A stretch of 41,689 bases of DNA. It comes from Streptomyces tateyamensis. Lineage in GTDB: Bacteria > Actinomycetota > Actinomycetes > Streptomycetales > Streptomycetaceae. The notes below the pieces were generated by a model, which had not been told where the DNA came from, made no database searches, and was given only the letters and a program-made list of their open reading frames with translations. Where the stretch lies: NCBI RefSeq assembly GCF_003205575.1, contig NZ_PYBW01000052.1, positions 436-42,124 on the forward strand, in the 5' to 3' direction. Shown here piece after piece: positions 25,501 to 34,138 of this stretch (positions within the stretch are counted from its first letter, which is position 1; every line of letters begins with the position of its first letter). The position numbers were made by a program, and so were the translations under genes.

Positions 25501-26581
25501 CCAGCACCGAGCGCTGGCCCGGCAGCCCCGGACCCATGTAGCCCATCTCCCGCCCGCCCATCGCGTTGGGCTGGCCGGTCAGCGAGAACGGGCCGCTGCC
25601 CGGGCGGCAGATCGCGCCGGTCGCCAGGTGCAGGTTGACCAGCGCGTTGGTGTTCCAGGTGCCGTGGGTGGACTGGTTGAGCCCCATGGTCCAGCAGCTC
25701 ATCCACTCCTTCGCGGTGCCGATCAGCTCGGCCGCCGCCCGCAGGTCGGCCTCCGGCACGCCGGTCAGCTCGGCCACCGTGGCCGGCGGGTAGTCGCGCA
25801 GGAACTCCGGCAGCGCCTCCCAGCCCTCGGTGTACTCGGCGATGAACTCCGGGTCGGTGTGGCCGTTCTCGACCAGCAGCTGGAGCAGGCCGTTGAGCAG
25901 CGCCAGGTCGGTGCCGGGCCGCAGCTGCAGGAACAGGTCGGCCTTCTCGGCGGTGGCGGTGCGCCGCGGATCGACCACGATCAGCTTGGCGCCCGCCTTG
26001 ACCCGGTCCATCATCTGCAGGAACAGCACCGGGTGGCAGTCGGCCATGTTGGAGCCGATCACCAGGAAGACCTCGGCCGCGTCGAAGTCCTGGTAGGAGC
26101 CGGGCGGGCCGTCCGCGCCCAGCGAGAGCTTGTAGCCACTGCCCGCACTGGCCATGCACAGCCGGGAGTTGGACTCGATCTGGTTGGTGCGCAGGTAGCC
26201 CTTGGTCAGCTTGTTGGCCAGGTACTGCGCCTCCAGCGACAGCTGCCCGGAGACGTAGAGCGCCACGGAGTCCGGCCCGTGCTCCGCCAGCACCGCCCGC
26301 AGCCGGCCGGCGGCCTCGGTGATCGCCGCGTCCACGTCGGTGGGCACCGGCTGCGCGCCGCGCTCGGACCGCACCAGGGCGGTGGACAGCCGGCCCGGGG
26401 CGGCCAGTAGGTCGGCAGTGGTGGCGCCCTTGGTGCACAGGCGGCCGGCATTCGCCGGGTGCGCCTTGTCCCCGGTGGCCTGTACCACCGCACGCCCGGC
26501 TCCGAGCTGCAGCACCAGCCCGCACCCGACACCGCAGTACGAGCAGACGGTCCGTACGCCCTCACCGCGTAGCGCCCCCAA
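22520..26581 (-). CDS. Single-chain assimilatory nitrate reductase fused to CysJ-type NADPH flavoreductase
   Basis: The product has 1353 residues. The N-terminus holds a [4Fe-4S] site (CSYCGVGC at about 13-20, and LCTKG) and a bis-MGD molybdenum domain in which Cys142 of NSRLCMASA is the likely Mo ligand. The MGD-binding cap is at about 600-720. A linker leads to a flavodoxin domain ([10 protein letters not shown], about 820-965), an FAD domain (about 990-1190, RLYSISSSP) and an NADPH domain ([10 protein letters not shown], about 1205; [13 protein letters not shown]). It should carry electrons from NADPH to nitrate in the cytoplasm without a partner protein. The start is TTG 26581 behind GAGGGG. 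No nitrite reductase, transporter or cofactor gene is adjacent. Confidence 0.95.
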   Translation of the reverse strand: MGALRGEGVRTVCSYCGVGCGLVLQLGAGRAVVQATGDKAHPANAGRLCTKGATTADLLAAPGRLSTALVRSERGAQPVPTDVDAAITEAAGRLRAVLAEHGPDSVALYVSGQLSLEAQYLANKLTKGYLRTNQIESNSRLCMASAGSGYKLSLGADGPPGSYQDFDAAEVFLVIGSNMADCHPVLFLQMMDRVKAGAKLIVVDPRRTATAEKADLFLQLRPGTDLALLNGLLQLLVENGHTDPEFIAEYTEGWEALPEFLRDYPPATVAELTGVPEADLRAAAELIGTAKEWMSCWTMGLNQSTHGTWNTNALVNLHLATGAICRPGSGPFSLTGQPNAMGGREMGYMGPGLPGQRSVLDEADRAFTEELWGLPAGTLRTEVGRGTVELFERMAAGEVKACWIICTNPVASVANRRTVIAGLEAAELVIAQDVFADTETNAYADVVLPAALWAESEGVLVNSERTVTLAQPATAPVGQALPDWQLIARVARELGFAEAFDYTSAEEVFEELKRAWNPKTGWDLRGVSYRRLRETPVQWPSAHEDGPARNPVRYLNDGVSSPLVERPDGSRPRLVFPTPSGRAVFFARPHLPTAELPDDEFPFVLNTGRLPHQWHTMTKTGKVAKLNRLNPGPFVELHPEDAARLGAAEGDQVEIASRRGRAVLPAVVTDRVRPGNCFAPFHWNDLFGEYLSINAVTNDAVDPISFQPELKACAVAVRVVPERLPAAPAVLMTDSQTATLAGLLGLPQVAAPSFGAAEQQYLAGFLAGLDAAPPAPGSAPALPAGSPLAPERELWVNGLLAGLYSRTAPGPAPVLDPADADPEVTVLWASQTGTAEEAAATAAKRLLEAGWRPRLLGMDEVDPAALPAEVPVLLVTSTFGDGEAPDNGARFWESLAQAGAVAAGLRYSVLALGDSNYQDFCGHGRRLDERLGELGGLRIAPRTDCEPDWAPAAGAWLDRVLAGLRAGAPQPDPAPAGAPARPTKASPFATLLIGNRTLSLPGSAKEVRQFTFDTRGGELEYAAGDALGVWPANSPALVAEWLSVTGLDGEQAVTLPGSGEVALGEALRGHLEIARITPDLLRFVAERTGDRELRRLLRPDNKDELAKWSWGRQAVDVVGAFPVRAAAADWLGVLKQLQPRLYSISSSPLAHPGEVRLTVSVVRYRSERDRARAGVCSGYLADAADDGPVPVFVQRSAHFHPPADPAAAMVMVGPGTGIAPFIGFLADRQARGHTGANWLFFGEQRSATDFYYREELAEFQQAGLLDRLDLAFSRDQRNKVYVQDRMREQGARLWRWLQDGAHFYVCGDAGRMARDVDHALREIAVTHGRLTEEEAAAYLKQLAAEKRYLRDVY

Positions 26582-26925
26582 GGGGTTCCCCTCACGTGCC
26601 AGATCCGGTTACGGACCGGCAGGCGGTCCGGCGGGTGGGTTTCCCACCGGATGAAGGGTAGAAACCGGGGATTTCGCGGAGGTCACGGCCGCCGGGTACG
26701 GGCGGTTAAGCGGTACGCACATCCGGCCCGGCGGCCTGTGAGCGCCGGAGGCGTTCAGAGCACCTGGCAGGAAGCGAGGACATCGGCCGCACGGCGGCTG
26801 GGGCGAATCGGGCCTCGCAGTTTTCCAGGGCGTCAGCTGCGGGAGTCTGCGCTTATCGGGATCGAACCGCCCCTCGTGGATACTCGTGCCGACCGATCGG
26901 GGACGGCAGGGACGGGGGCCGGGCA
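26582..26925. promoter_or_regulatory. Divergent control region, nitrate reductase / signal peptidase
   Basis: These 344 bp hold no gene. An inverted repeat GGTTTC (26638-26643) / GAAACC (26661-26666) with a 17-bp spacer lies about 60-85 bp upstream of the nitrate reductase start. The GAAAC core recalls half of a GlnR box, but the paired GTnAC half at 11-bp spacing is not there. No convincing -35/-10 pair stands out. Confidence 0.4.
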
Positions 26926-27678
26926 GTGAGTGCTGGGCAGGGGACCATCGAGGCGGAACGCACCGGGCGCGGGTGGCCGCTGCGGCGAGCAGGGCGGGCA
27001 CGCCGGGAGCGGAGGAAGCGGCCCTGGTGGCAGGAGCTGCTGGTGATGGTGCTGGTCGCGCTGGTGCTGGCCTGGGGGATCAAGACCTTCTTCGTCCAGG
27101 CCTTCTCGATCCCCTCGGGCTCGATGGAGAACACCCTGCAGGTCGGCGACCGGGTGATGGTGGACAAGTTCACCCCGTGGTTCGGGGCGACCCCCGAGCG
27201 CGGGGACGTGGTGGTCTTCCACGACCCGAACGAGTGGCTGAGGGACCAGCCGCAGCCGAAGCAGAACGGGCTGCAGACGGCGCTGTCCTTCGTCGGGCTG
27301 GCCCCGGCGGCCAGCGAGAAGGACCTGGTCAAGCGGGTGATCGCGGTCGGCGGCGACACCGTGGACTGCGAGCGGAACCAGCCGGTGCGGGTCAACGGCG
27401 TGGCGCTGGACGAGCCCTACCTCCACCCGGGCGCGACGCCCTGCAACAGGCACCCGGTGGGGAAGGTCACGGTGCCCAAGGGCATGCTCTGGGTGATGGG
27501 GGACAACCGGGAGAACTCCGAGGACTCGCGCTTCCACATGGACGAGGCGATCGGCGGGTTCGTGCCGGTGAAGGACGTGATCGGTCGCGCGTTCGTGGTG
27601 GCTTGGCCGCTGACCCACTGGCGCACCCTGCCGGTGCCGGGCACCTTCGACCAGCCGGGGCTGAAGGGCAGTCACTGA
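26926..27678 (+). CDS. lepB: Type I signal peptidase
   Basis: The product has 250 residues and starts at GTG 26926. A basic N-terminus (RRAGRARRERRKRPWW) precedes one membrane span (about 36-56), which anchors the enzyme with its active site outside. Box B gives the nucleophile Ser66 in PSGSM, box D the general base Lys136 in KRVIAVGGD, and box E is GDNRENSEDSR. It removes signal peptides from exported proteins such as the four secreted enzymes in this window. It is a single gene, followed by a strong hairpin. Streptomycetes have several paralogues; which one this is cannot be told. Confidence 0.93.
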   Translation: MSAGQGTIEAERTGRGWPLRRAGRARRERRKRPWWQELLVMVLVALVLAWGIKTFFVQAFSIPSGSMENTLQVGDRVMVDKFTPWFGATPERGDVVVFHDPNEWLRDQPQPKQNGLQTALSFVGLAPAASEKDLVKRVIAVGGDTVDCERNQPVRVNGVALDEPYLHPGATPCNRHPVGKVTVPKGMLWVMGDNRENSEDSRFHMDEAIGGFVPVKDVIGRAFVVAWPLTHWRTLPVPGTFDQPGLKGSH

Positions 27679-27727
27679 GCCGGCTGCTCCCGGCTCCTCC
27701 CGCGGCTCCCCGCCCGACTCCTGACAC

Positions 27728-27768
27728 GTCGGAACCGGCGCGGACGCACGGGCCGCGCCGGTTCCGAC
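27728..27768. terminator. Strong bidirectional terminator between lepB and the large GH87 gene
   Basis: GTCGGAACCGGCGCGG (27728-27743) pairs perfectly with its complement (27753-27768) over a 9-nt loop, a 16-bp stem. It lies in the 101-bp gap between two convergent genes and should stop transcription from both sides. Confidence 0.85.
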
Positions 27769-27779
27769 CTGCGGTCAGG

Positions 27780-30700
27780 TCAGGGGTTGACGGTGATGGT
27801 GAAGGTGGAGGTGGTGTTCTGGATGTTCACGTCGTTGTTGTTCGCCACCAGGTGGTTGAAGGTGACCGAGCCGACCGCCGGCCCCTGGCCCGGCTCGGGC
27901 AGCGGGTTGGCCCAGATGCCGTAGCCGGACTTCCCGGTCCCGTAGGCGTCGTCGTCGGCATGGGCGCCGGTGATCGTGGTGTTGGTGAAGACGGTGTCCG
28001 TCACCGGGTTGAGCGCGGTGCTGCCCGAGTAGTCGGTCTGGAACATGATGCCGCTGTAGGTCGGGTCGGTGATGCTCGCGTCGCTGACCCGGATGCCCTG
28101 GAACGGCTGGGTGGCCGAGAAGGCCCAGAGCGCGCCGAACACCTGGCTGCCCCAGAAGTGGCCGCCGTCCCGGGCCAGCGTGAAGTTGCGGATGGTGGTC
28201 TGCGGGGTGGACTCGAAGCCCTCGAAGGCGAAGCCGAAGTTCAGCGAGGAGATGGTCAGGCCCGAGTAGCAGAGCGTGTCGGAGACCGTGAAGTTCTGCA
28301 CGGTGTTGCCGCCACCGCCGTAGATCGCCACGCCCGCCGCCCGCCACGGGGTCATCGCGGTGACGTTCTGGATGGTGTTGTTCGCCAGCTTGCTGCCCGG
28401 GTTCTGGTCCTGGGCGGCGAACAGCGCGAAGCTGTCGTCACCGGTGCTGCGGGCCTCGTCGTTGGAGATCAGGTTGCCCTGGCTGCCGTTGGTGAGGTTG
28501 ATCCCGTCCGCCATGGTGTCGCGGATGCGCATGTTGGTGAACGTCGAGTTCTGCACGTTCGACGAGCCCCAGACACCGACCACGTTGTGCTCGATCCACA
28601 CGTTGTCGATGGTGATGTTGGACTGGTTGCGCAGGTCCCAGGTGTGGCCGGGGCCGTCCTGGCGGGTGTTGTAGTTGCCGAACCAGGCGAAGCCGGTGAA
28701 GGTCGAGCCGGCGGCCCCGGCCTGCAGGTCCCAGCCGGTGTCGGTGTCGGTCTGGTTCTGCGGCGCGACGAACTGGGAGTACCAGACGCCGGCGCCGACC
28801 ACCTTGACCGCCTTGCCGTAGACGGTCAGCCGACCGGTGACCGCGTACTGGCCGGCCGGCAGGTAGACGCCGGTCAGCGTGCCGGTGGTGTCCATCCGCA
28901 CCTTGTCCAGGGCGTTCTGCACGTCCTGCTGGGCGAAGCCGGCCGGGACCACCAGGTGGGCCGGGTCGGGGTTGGCCGTCTGGGTGGCCTGCTCCAGGTT
29001 CATGAAGTCGATCGCGTACTGCGAGGTGTTGGCGGTGTCCTTCTTCAGGGTGAAGACGGTGCCCTGCGGGTACGACTGGCCGAGCAGGAAGCTGGACTCG
29101 TCGTAGATGTGGCGGGGCGAGCCGGCGGGCGGGCTCTTGCCCGGGCTGGTCTCCGAGCCGTACAGCCAGGCGTAGTGCGAGGACAGGTTGAGCGGCTGCA
29201 CCAACTGGCCGTTGGCGTACAGGTCCAGGGTGGCGCTGGTGCCGCCGCCGCCCGGCGCGTCCGGGATCGAGTAGCGCAGCACGAAGGTGTTGGTCGACTC
29301 GCGCGAGGTCCAGCTGACCGAGTCACCGGTGTTGTTGAGCGTGACGGCCTTGCGCTGGGTGGCCTCGCCGGCGATGTCGCCGATGGTGCGGTTGGGGCCG
29401 ACCGCGGCGGCCGAGCCGCCGAGGGTGCCGTCGGTGGACTTGTAGGAGTCGTAGGGCATGTTGGCGCCCTGGCCGACGAAGACCGCGGAGTCGCTGGTCA
29501 GATGGGGCCGCTTGACCGGCAGCTCGTTGGCGTCGGCGGCCAGCACCAGGTGCGCGGTGTACTTGCCGTTGACGGCGGTCCAGGAGCCGAGGCTGACCGG
29601 GGCGGCGGTGGCGCCGGCCGCGATGGCGCCGCTGACCGAGCCGGTGAGCGTGGTGACGGTGGCGCCGTTCGCGTCCAGCAGGGTCAGCGTCATGCCGTGG
29701 CTGCCGGCGGTGGTCGCGATGGTGCCCTGGTTCTTCACCGTCACCGAGAAGTTGACGGAGTTCCCGGCCGCCGGGGTGCTCGGGGTCCAGTTCAGCGTGC
29801 CGACCAGGTCGGCGGACTGCACCGGGGCCACCACCAGGGCGGTGCTGTTGGTGTAGCTCTGGTCGGCCGTCAGGTTGAAGTTCTTCTTCGACTCGTCGAC
29901 CTTGGTGGTGAGCTGGTAGCTGCCCGCGGTCTGGGTGCCGATGGCGGCGGAGACCGTCTGGGTCGCGCCGGGGGCCAGCGCGCCGACCGTGGTCGAGCCG
30001 ACCTTGGTGCTGCCGAGGTAGAAGTTGACGTCGGTGGCGACCGAGGCGGCGGTGCCGCCGTTCTTCACCACGGCGGAGGCGGTGATCGCGTCGGTCTCCA
30101 CCGGGGCGGCCGGGCTCCAGGAGCTGGAGGTCACGGTCAGGTCCGGGTTGGGGGCCGGGGTCCCGTAGACCTCGAACTCGGCGACCTGGCCGCCGGGCGC
30201 ACCGCTGTTGGCGGTGATGGAGAGCTCGACGTCGGCGGCCCGGCCGCTGAGCGGGATGGTGACGGTGTTCTGGTTGCTGCTCGGGTCGAAGGAGTACGAC
30301 TGCGCGGCGGCCAGGGTGGCGAAGGTCGAGGAGCCCTGCCCGCGGCCGAGCACGGCGATGGTCTGGGTCCGGACTCCCCAGGCGGCGGCCGGGTTGAGCT
30401 TGACCTTGACCGAGCTGAGGTCCGCGTCGGCGCCCAGGTGGACGGTGACCTGGGAGGGGTAGGAGGCGCCCTCGAAGTAGGTGGTGGTGTCACCGTCGAC
30501 GGCGTTGGCGGGGGCGTAGACGTAGGTGTTGGCGGTGCCGTCGACCGGCTTGTGCAGGGCCAGGTTGGTCGAGGAGCCGCCCGAGCCGGTGCGGGTGACG
30601 GTGTTGGACTGGCTGGACTCCAGGGCCGCGGCGTTGGTCGCGGTCATGTAGTAGGAGACGGTCTGGGTGTCCGGGACCGCGTCGGTGTAACTGAGCGTGC

Positions 30701-32168
30701 TGCCGCTGACCGAGGCCAGCTTGGCGTTGTTGCGGTAGACGTTGTAGCCGGTCACCCCGACCGCGTCGGAGGAGGCCGACCAGGTCAGCTTGAGCTGCCC
30801 GGAGGCCGGCTGGGTGTAGGCCAGGTTGCTCGGTGCGGTCGGCGCGGTGGCCTGCGAGCCGGTGCGGGTGACGCTGTTGCTGTTGCCGGACTGGTTGCCG
30901 GCCGCGTCCTTGGCCCGGACGAAGTAGGTGACGGTGGCGGTGGCGGCGGGGTGGTCGGTGTAGCTGGTCGCGCCGGCCGGTACCGAGGTGAGCAGCGCGT
31001 TGTTCGCGTAGACGTCGTAGCCGGCTACGCCGGCGCTGCTGGAGGCGGTCCAGGTCAGGTTGACCGCGCCGCCGCTGCTCTGGGTGTAGGCGAGGTTGGT
31101 CGGCGGGCTCGGCGGTTGCGGGGCGCCGGAGGGGCCGTAGACCTCGAACTCGGAGAGCTGGGCGGCCGGCCAGGCGGTGTTGCCGGTGACGTTCAGCCGC
31201 AGGTAACGGGTGGTCGCCTGACCGAAGTTGATGGTGACGGTGTTTCCGGTGGCCGGGTCGAAGGAGTAGCCGGCGGCGGGGACCAGGTCGGTGAACGAGG
31301 TGCCGTCGGTGCTGCCCTGGACGGCCAGGGTCTGGGTGCGGGCGCCCCAGGAGCTGGACGGCGGCAGCTTGAGCACCACCTGGTTGACCGCGACCGAGGC
31401 GCCCAGGTCCACCTTGAGCCACTGCGGGAAGGCGTTGTTGGTGGACTCCCAGTAGGTGTTCGGATCACCGTCGACGGCGTTGGCGGACGCATAGGTCTGG
31501 GCGTGGCCGGACTCGCCGGTGGCCTTGCCGAGCGCCAGGTTGGCCGCCGAGGCGGTGGGGCCGTAGACCTCGAACTCGGAGAGCTGGGCGGCGTTCCAGC
31601 CGGTGTTGGCGGTGAGGTTGACCCGCAGGTACCGGGTGCTGGTGGCACCGAAGTTGATCGAGACGGTGTTGGCCGCGGCCGGGTCGAAGGTGTAGCTGCC
31701 GGCGGCGGTGAGGGTGGCGAAGTTGGTGCCGTCGGTGCTGCCCTGCACCGACAGGGTCTGGGTGCGGGCGCTCCAGGAGCTGGGCAGCTTCAGCACCACC
31801 TGGCTGACCTGGGTGGCCGCTCCCAGGTCGAGCTGGGCCCACTGCGGGAAGGAGCCGGTGGTGCCCTCCCAGTAGCTGGACTGGTCGCCGTCGTTCAGGT
31901 GGCCGGCCACGTACTGGGCGTTGGTGCTGGACACCGAGGTGGCCTTGCCGAGCGCCAGGTTGGTCGGGGCGGCGGTGGCGGGCGCCGCGGCGGTGCCGAG
32001 CACCGAGAGGCAGAGCGCGAAGACCGCGAGCAGCGCGGCGAACAGCTGCCGCACGCGCGGCGGGCGGCCGGCGGGGCGCCCGTGGGTGGTGGAGTAGCTG
32101 CGGACCGGACCGGGCGGCGCTGATCGCCGCGGCGGCCGTGGTACTGGCGACGACTGGACTGTTCTCAT
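27780..32168 (-). CDS. Large modular secreted GH87-type alpha-1,3-glucanase (mycodextranase-like)
   Basis: The product has 1462 residues and starts at ATG 32168 behind GAGGAAC. The signal peptide has an unusually long basic n-region (about 40 residues) and ends near residue 66. Then come F5/8-type (discoidin) domains at about 68-203, 204-345 and 530-670, Fn3 domains at about 355-435 and 445-525, and CARDB-like domains at about 672-775 and 780-890. Next are a GH87-associated beta-sandwich (about 905-1060, RYSIPDAPGGGG) and a right-handed parallel beta-helix (about 1070-1462). Asp1221 in MADGIN and Asp1244-Asp1245 in STGDDS have the +23/+24 spacing of the catalytic Asp set described for GH87 alpha-1,3-glucanase. 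It should cut alpha-1,3-glucan outside the cell. It diverges from the importer operon at 32622. Confidence 0.85.
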   Translation of the reverse strand: MRTVQSSPVPRPPRRSAPPGPVRSYSTTHGRPAGRPPRVRQLFAALLAVFALCLSVLGTAAAPATAAPTNLALGKATSVSSTNAQYVAGHLNDGDQSSYWEGTTGSFPQWAQLDLGAATQVSQVVLKLPSSWSARTQTLSVQGSTDGTNFATLTAAGSYTFDPAAANTVSINFGATSTRYLRVNLTANTGWNAAQLSEFEVYGPTASAANLALGKATGESGHAQTYASANAVDGDPNTYWESTNNAFPQWLKVDLGASVAVNQVVLKLPPSSSWGARTQTLAVQGSTDGTSFTDLVPAAGYSFDPATGNTVTINFGQATTRYLRLNVTGNTAWPAAQLSEFEVYGPSGAPQPPSPPTNLAYTQSSGGAVNLTWTASSSAGVAGYDVYANNALLTSVPAGATSYTDHPAATATVTYFVRAKDAAGNQSGNSNSVTRTGSQATAPTAPSNLAYTQPASGQLKLTWSASSDAVGVTGYNVYRNNAKLASVSGSTLSYTDAVPDTQTVSYYMTATNAAALESSQSNTVTRTGSGGSSTNLALHKPVDGTANTYVYAPANAVDGDTTTYFEGASYPSQVTVHLGADADLSSVKVKLNPAAAWGVRTQTIAVLGRGQGSSTFATLAAAQSYSFDPSSNQNTVTIPLSGRAADVELSITANSGAPGGQVAEFEVYGTPAPNPDLTVTSSSWSPAAPVETDAITASAVVKNGGTAASVATDVNFYLGSTKVGSTTVGALAPGATQTVSAAIGTQTAGSYQLTTKVDESKKNFNLTADQSYTNSTALVVAPVQSADLVGTLNWTPSTPAAGNSVNFSVTVKNQGTIATTAGSHGMTLTLLDANGATVTTLTGSVSGAIAAGATAAPVSLGSWTAVNGKYTAHLVLAADANELPVKRPHLTSDSAVFVGQGANMPYDSYKSTDGTLGGSAAAVGPNRTIGDIAGEATQRKAVTLNNTGDSVSWTSRESTNTFVLRYSIPDAPGGGGTSATLDLYANGQLVQPLNLSSHYAWLYGSETSPGKSPPAGSPRHIYDESSFLLGQSYPQGTVFTLKKDTANTSQYAIDFMNLEQATQTANPDPAHLVVPAGFAQQDVQNALDKVRMDTTGTLTGVYLPAGQYAVTGRLTVYGKAVKVVGAGVWYSQFVAPQNQTDTDTGWDLQAGAAGSTFTGFAWFGNYNTRQDGPGHTWDLRNQSNITIDNVWIEHNVVGVWGSSNVQNSTFTNMRIRDTMADGINLTNGSQGNLISNDEARSTGDDSFALFAAQDQNPGSKLANNTIQNVTAMTPWRAAGVAIYGGGGNTVQNFTVSDTLCYSGLTISSLNFGFAFEGFESTPQTTIRNFTLARDGGHFWGSQVFGALWAFSATQPFQGIRVSDASITDPTYSGIMFQTDYSGSTALNPVTDTVFTNTTITGAHADDDAYGTGKSGYGIWANPLPEPGQGPAVGSVTFNHLVANNNDVNIQNTTSTFTITVNP

Positions 32169-32621
32169 CGTTCCTCGGTTCCTGTGACCACACGGATGCC
32201 GAGGCGAGCCGCCCCTGACCCGGGCTCCCTCGCTGACGGCTGGCGGCGACCCATCGTCAGATCAACCGATCTCTGACAAAGATTTCCGCAGATTTGCGAG
32301 GAAGTTACAGATCCTGTCCGGCAGGCGTCAATGGGTCGCGCGAACCTGCCCGTGCCCTGCCGCAGCTTCCTCGGCAGGGCGCCGGAGCGACCCTCGGCCA
32401 GCACAAGGCCTGCTCATGCCACGCATTGCCTGGGAGTAACGCCGTAATAAAGTCGTGTCTTTTCGTCATACTGTCGAACTCTTGCAATCTCTCGTTTCCA
32501 GGCCTACGTTCTCCACACGCCGGATGTCGGCCGCACCACCGAACGCGTCGGGACCACCACCCGGACGCCGCCCGGCCCGCTCCAGCGCCATCCACCTCGC
32601 TCCACGACATGGGGTTCTCAC
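32169..32621. promoter_or_regulatory. Divergent control region between GH87 and importer operon
   Basis: These 453 bp hold no gene. Three symmetric elements are visible: GTCAGA (32256-32261) / TCTGAC (32272-32277) with a 10-bp spacer; CGCA (32287-32290) / TGCG (32295-32298); and a stem GCCCTGCCG (32354-32362) / CGGCAGGGC (32372-32380) with a 9-nt loop. The first pair lies 88-109 bp upstream of the GH87 start and is the better operator candidate. The stretch 32440-32510 is unusually AT-rich and probably holds the importer promoter, but no clear -35/-10 pair can be named. No regulator gene is adjacent. Confidence 0.45.
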
Positions 32622-34058
32622 ATGAAGCCGAACAGTTCGCGAAGATTCGCCGCCGTCGCCCTCGCGGCCGGGATGCTCCTGGGCACGGCCGCCTGCGGCA
32701 GCAGCGGCTCGTCCGCCGGCAAGCCGGCCGGCAACGCCGCCGACGGGGTCGCGGACGGCAAGCCGCTGGACCCGAACGCCACGGTCACCATCTCGATCGA
32801 CTGCGCCCCCGGCGCGGACCAGGCGGCGGGCAAGGCCAACTACGCCGACGACATCGCGCTCTTCAAGGTCAAGTACCCCAACGTCACGATCAACGCGAAG
32901 CCCTACGTCGGCCAGTGCGAGGTCCCGGCCCAGCAGACCGCCGAGTACAAGGCGCACGACGAGACCGGCGCCTTCCACGCCTACTTCACCGACCGCGAGC
33001 AGACGCTCAACTCGGCCGACGCGGTGGACATCGGCGGCTACGTCAACGACCAGACAGTGCCCGGCTACTCGAGCATGCTGGCCAGCGTCAAGCAGAACAT
33101 CAGCGCCGACAAGAAGGTGTACGCGCTGCCGATCAACTACTACAGCACCGGCCTGGTCTACAACCGAGACCTGTTCAAGCAGGCCGGCCTGGACCCGGAC
33201 AAGCCGCCGACCACCTGGGACGAGCTGCAGGCCGACGCCAAGAAGATCGCCGCGCTGGGCAACGGCATCACCGGCTACGAGGACTACAGCGGGGGCAACA
33301 CCGGCGGCTGGCACTTCACTTCGGAGCTGTACAGCCTCGGCGGCAAGATGGTCAACGACGACGGCACCAAGGCCGCCTTCAACTCCCCGCAGGGCAAGCA
33401 GGTGCTGCAGCGGCTGCACGACATGCGGTTCGCCGACCAGAGCATCGCCGCCGCCCCGATCACCCAGTGGGCCGACGCGTTCCCGCCGCTGGCCACCGGC
33501 AAGGTCGGCATGTTCATCGGGGCCCCCGACGTGGTCAAGCACCTGATCGAGGTACTCGGCGCGAACAAGGACGCCTACGGCCTGGGCGCGATGCCCGGCG
33601 CCACCGGCCCCGCCTCCAGCCTGGGCGGCGGCGACCTCTACTACTTCAAGAAGGGCCAGACGCCCAACCAGATCAAGGCCGAGATCGCCTGGATCGACTT
33701 CGAGTACCTGACGCCGGACCAGGGCCAGTTCAACTTCGCCCGGTCCAAGACGCTGGCCGGCTCCAGCAAGGACCCGGTGGCCATCTCGGTGCCGCAGCCC
33801 TACTTCTGGTCCGCGGACTCCCCGCAGATCCAGGCCATCACCACCTCGCTGAAGACCAACGGCAACCTGCCGCTGACCAACTACGACCCCTACGTGAAGA
33901 ACCCGACCACCTCGGTGAACGAGCCGCCGGCCGCGCAGCAGCTGTACAAGGTGCTCGACTCGGCGATGTCCGGCGCGCTGACCGACCCCAACGCCAACGT
34001 CGACAGCCTGCTGGCCACCGCCGAGTCCGCGGCGAACAAGATCCTGGCCAACCAGTGA
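32622..34058 (+). CDS. Sugar ABC transporter substrate-binding lipoprotein (locus 2)
   Basis: The product has 478 residues. The signal peptide ends in the lipobox LGTAAC with Cys25 lipidated. The mature part is a MalE-like family 1 binding protein (VYALPINYYSTGLVYNRDLF, PPTTWDELQADAKK, Trp/Tyr-rich cleft such as GGWHFTSELYSLGG). Context with GH13 and GH87 enzymes suggests alpha-glucan oligosaccharides (for example nigero- or malto-oligosaccharides) as ligand; this is inference. The ribosome site is weak (GGGG 7 nt upstream). A 13-bp-stem hairpin follows directly after the stop codon. Confidence 0.95.
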   Translation: MKPNSSRRFAAVALAAGMLLGTAACGSSGSSAGKPAGNAADGVADGKPLDPNATVTISIDCAPGADQAAGKANYADDIALFKVKYPNVTINAKPYVGQCEVPAQQTAEYKAHDETGAFHAYFTDREQTLNSADAVDIGGYVNDQTVPGYSSMLASVKQNISADKKVYALPINYYSTGLVYNRDLFKQAGLDPDKPPTTWDELQADAKKIAALGNGITGYEDYSGGNTGGWHFTSELYSLGGKMVNDDGTKAAFNSPQGKQVLQRLHDMRFADQSIAAAPITQWADAFPPLATGKVGMFIGAPDVVKHLIEVLGANKDAYGLGAMPGATGPASSLGGGDLYYFKKGQTPNQIKAEIAWIDFEYLTPDQGQFNFARSKTLAGSSKDPVAISVPQPYFWSADSPQIQAITTSLKTNGNLPLTNYDPYVKNPTTSVNEPPAAQQLYKVLDSAMSGALTDPNANVDSLLATAESAANKILANQ

Positions 34059-34063
34059 CCGCC

Positions 34064-34101
34064 CCCGGCCGGGCCGTCGACGCAGTACCGGCCCGGCCGG
34101 G
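34064..34101 (+). other. Intercistronic hairpin after the locus 2 binding-protein gene
   Basis: A perfect 13-bp GC stem, 34064-34076 with 34089-34101, and a 12-nt loop start 6 nt after the stop codon. Its position matches that of the hairpin in locus 1. It probably protects the binding-protein message and lowers read-through into the permeases. Confidence 0.65.
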
Positions 34102-34138
34102 CGGCCCGCACCACCACGACCCCGAGGAGTCACCCCCC

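Noticed and set aside
22235..26410. A plus-strand open frame of about 1390 codons opposite the nitrate reductase
   Set aside because: It is an antisense shadow of a protein whose domains are unmistakable.
26582..26700. A GlnR nitrogen-control box upstream of the nitrate reductase
   Set aside because: GAAAC and GTAAC fragments exist, but not in the required GTnAC-N6-GAAAC order and spacing. Only the plain inverted repeat is reported.
26886..32123. A plus-strand open frame of about 1745 codons covering lepB and the large GH87 gene
   Set aside because: It is Gly/Val/Arg low-complexity text opposite repetitive Thr/Ser/Ala-rich beta domains, with no signal, motif or ribosome site. Both real genes on the region have clear families.
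32440..32621. A MalR-type (LacI family) operator near CTTGCAA upstream of the locus 2 binding protein
   Set aside because: Only one half-site-like CTTGCAA is present without a matching partner, and no LacI-family gene lies in the window.
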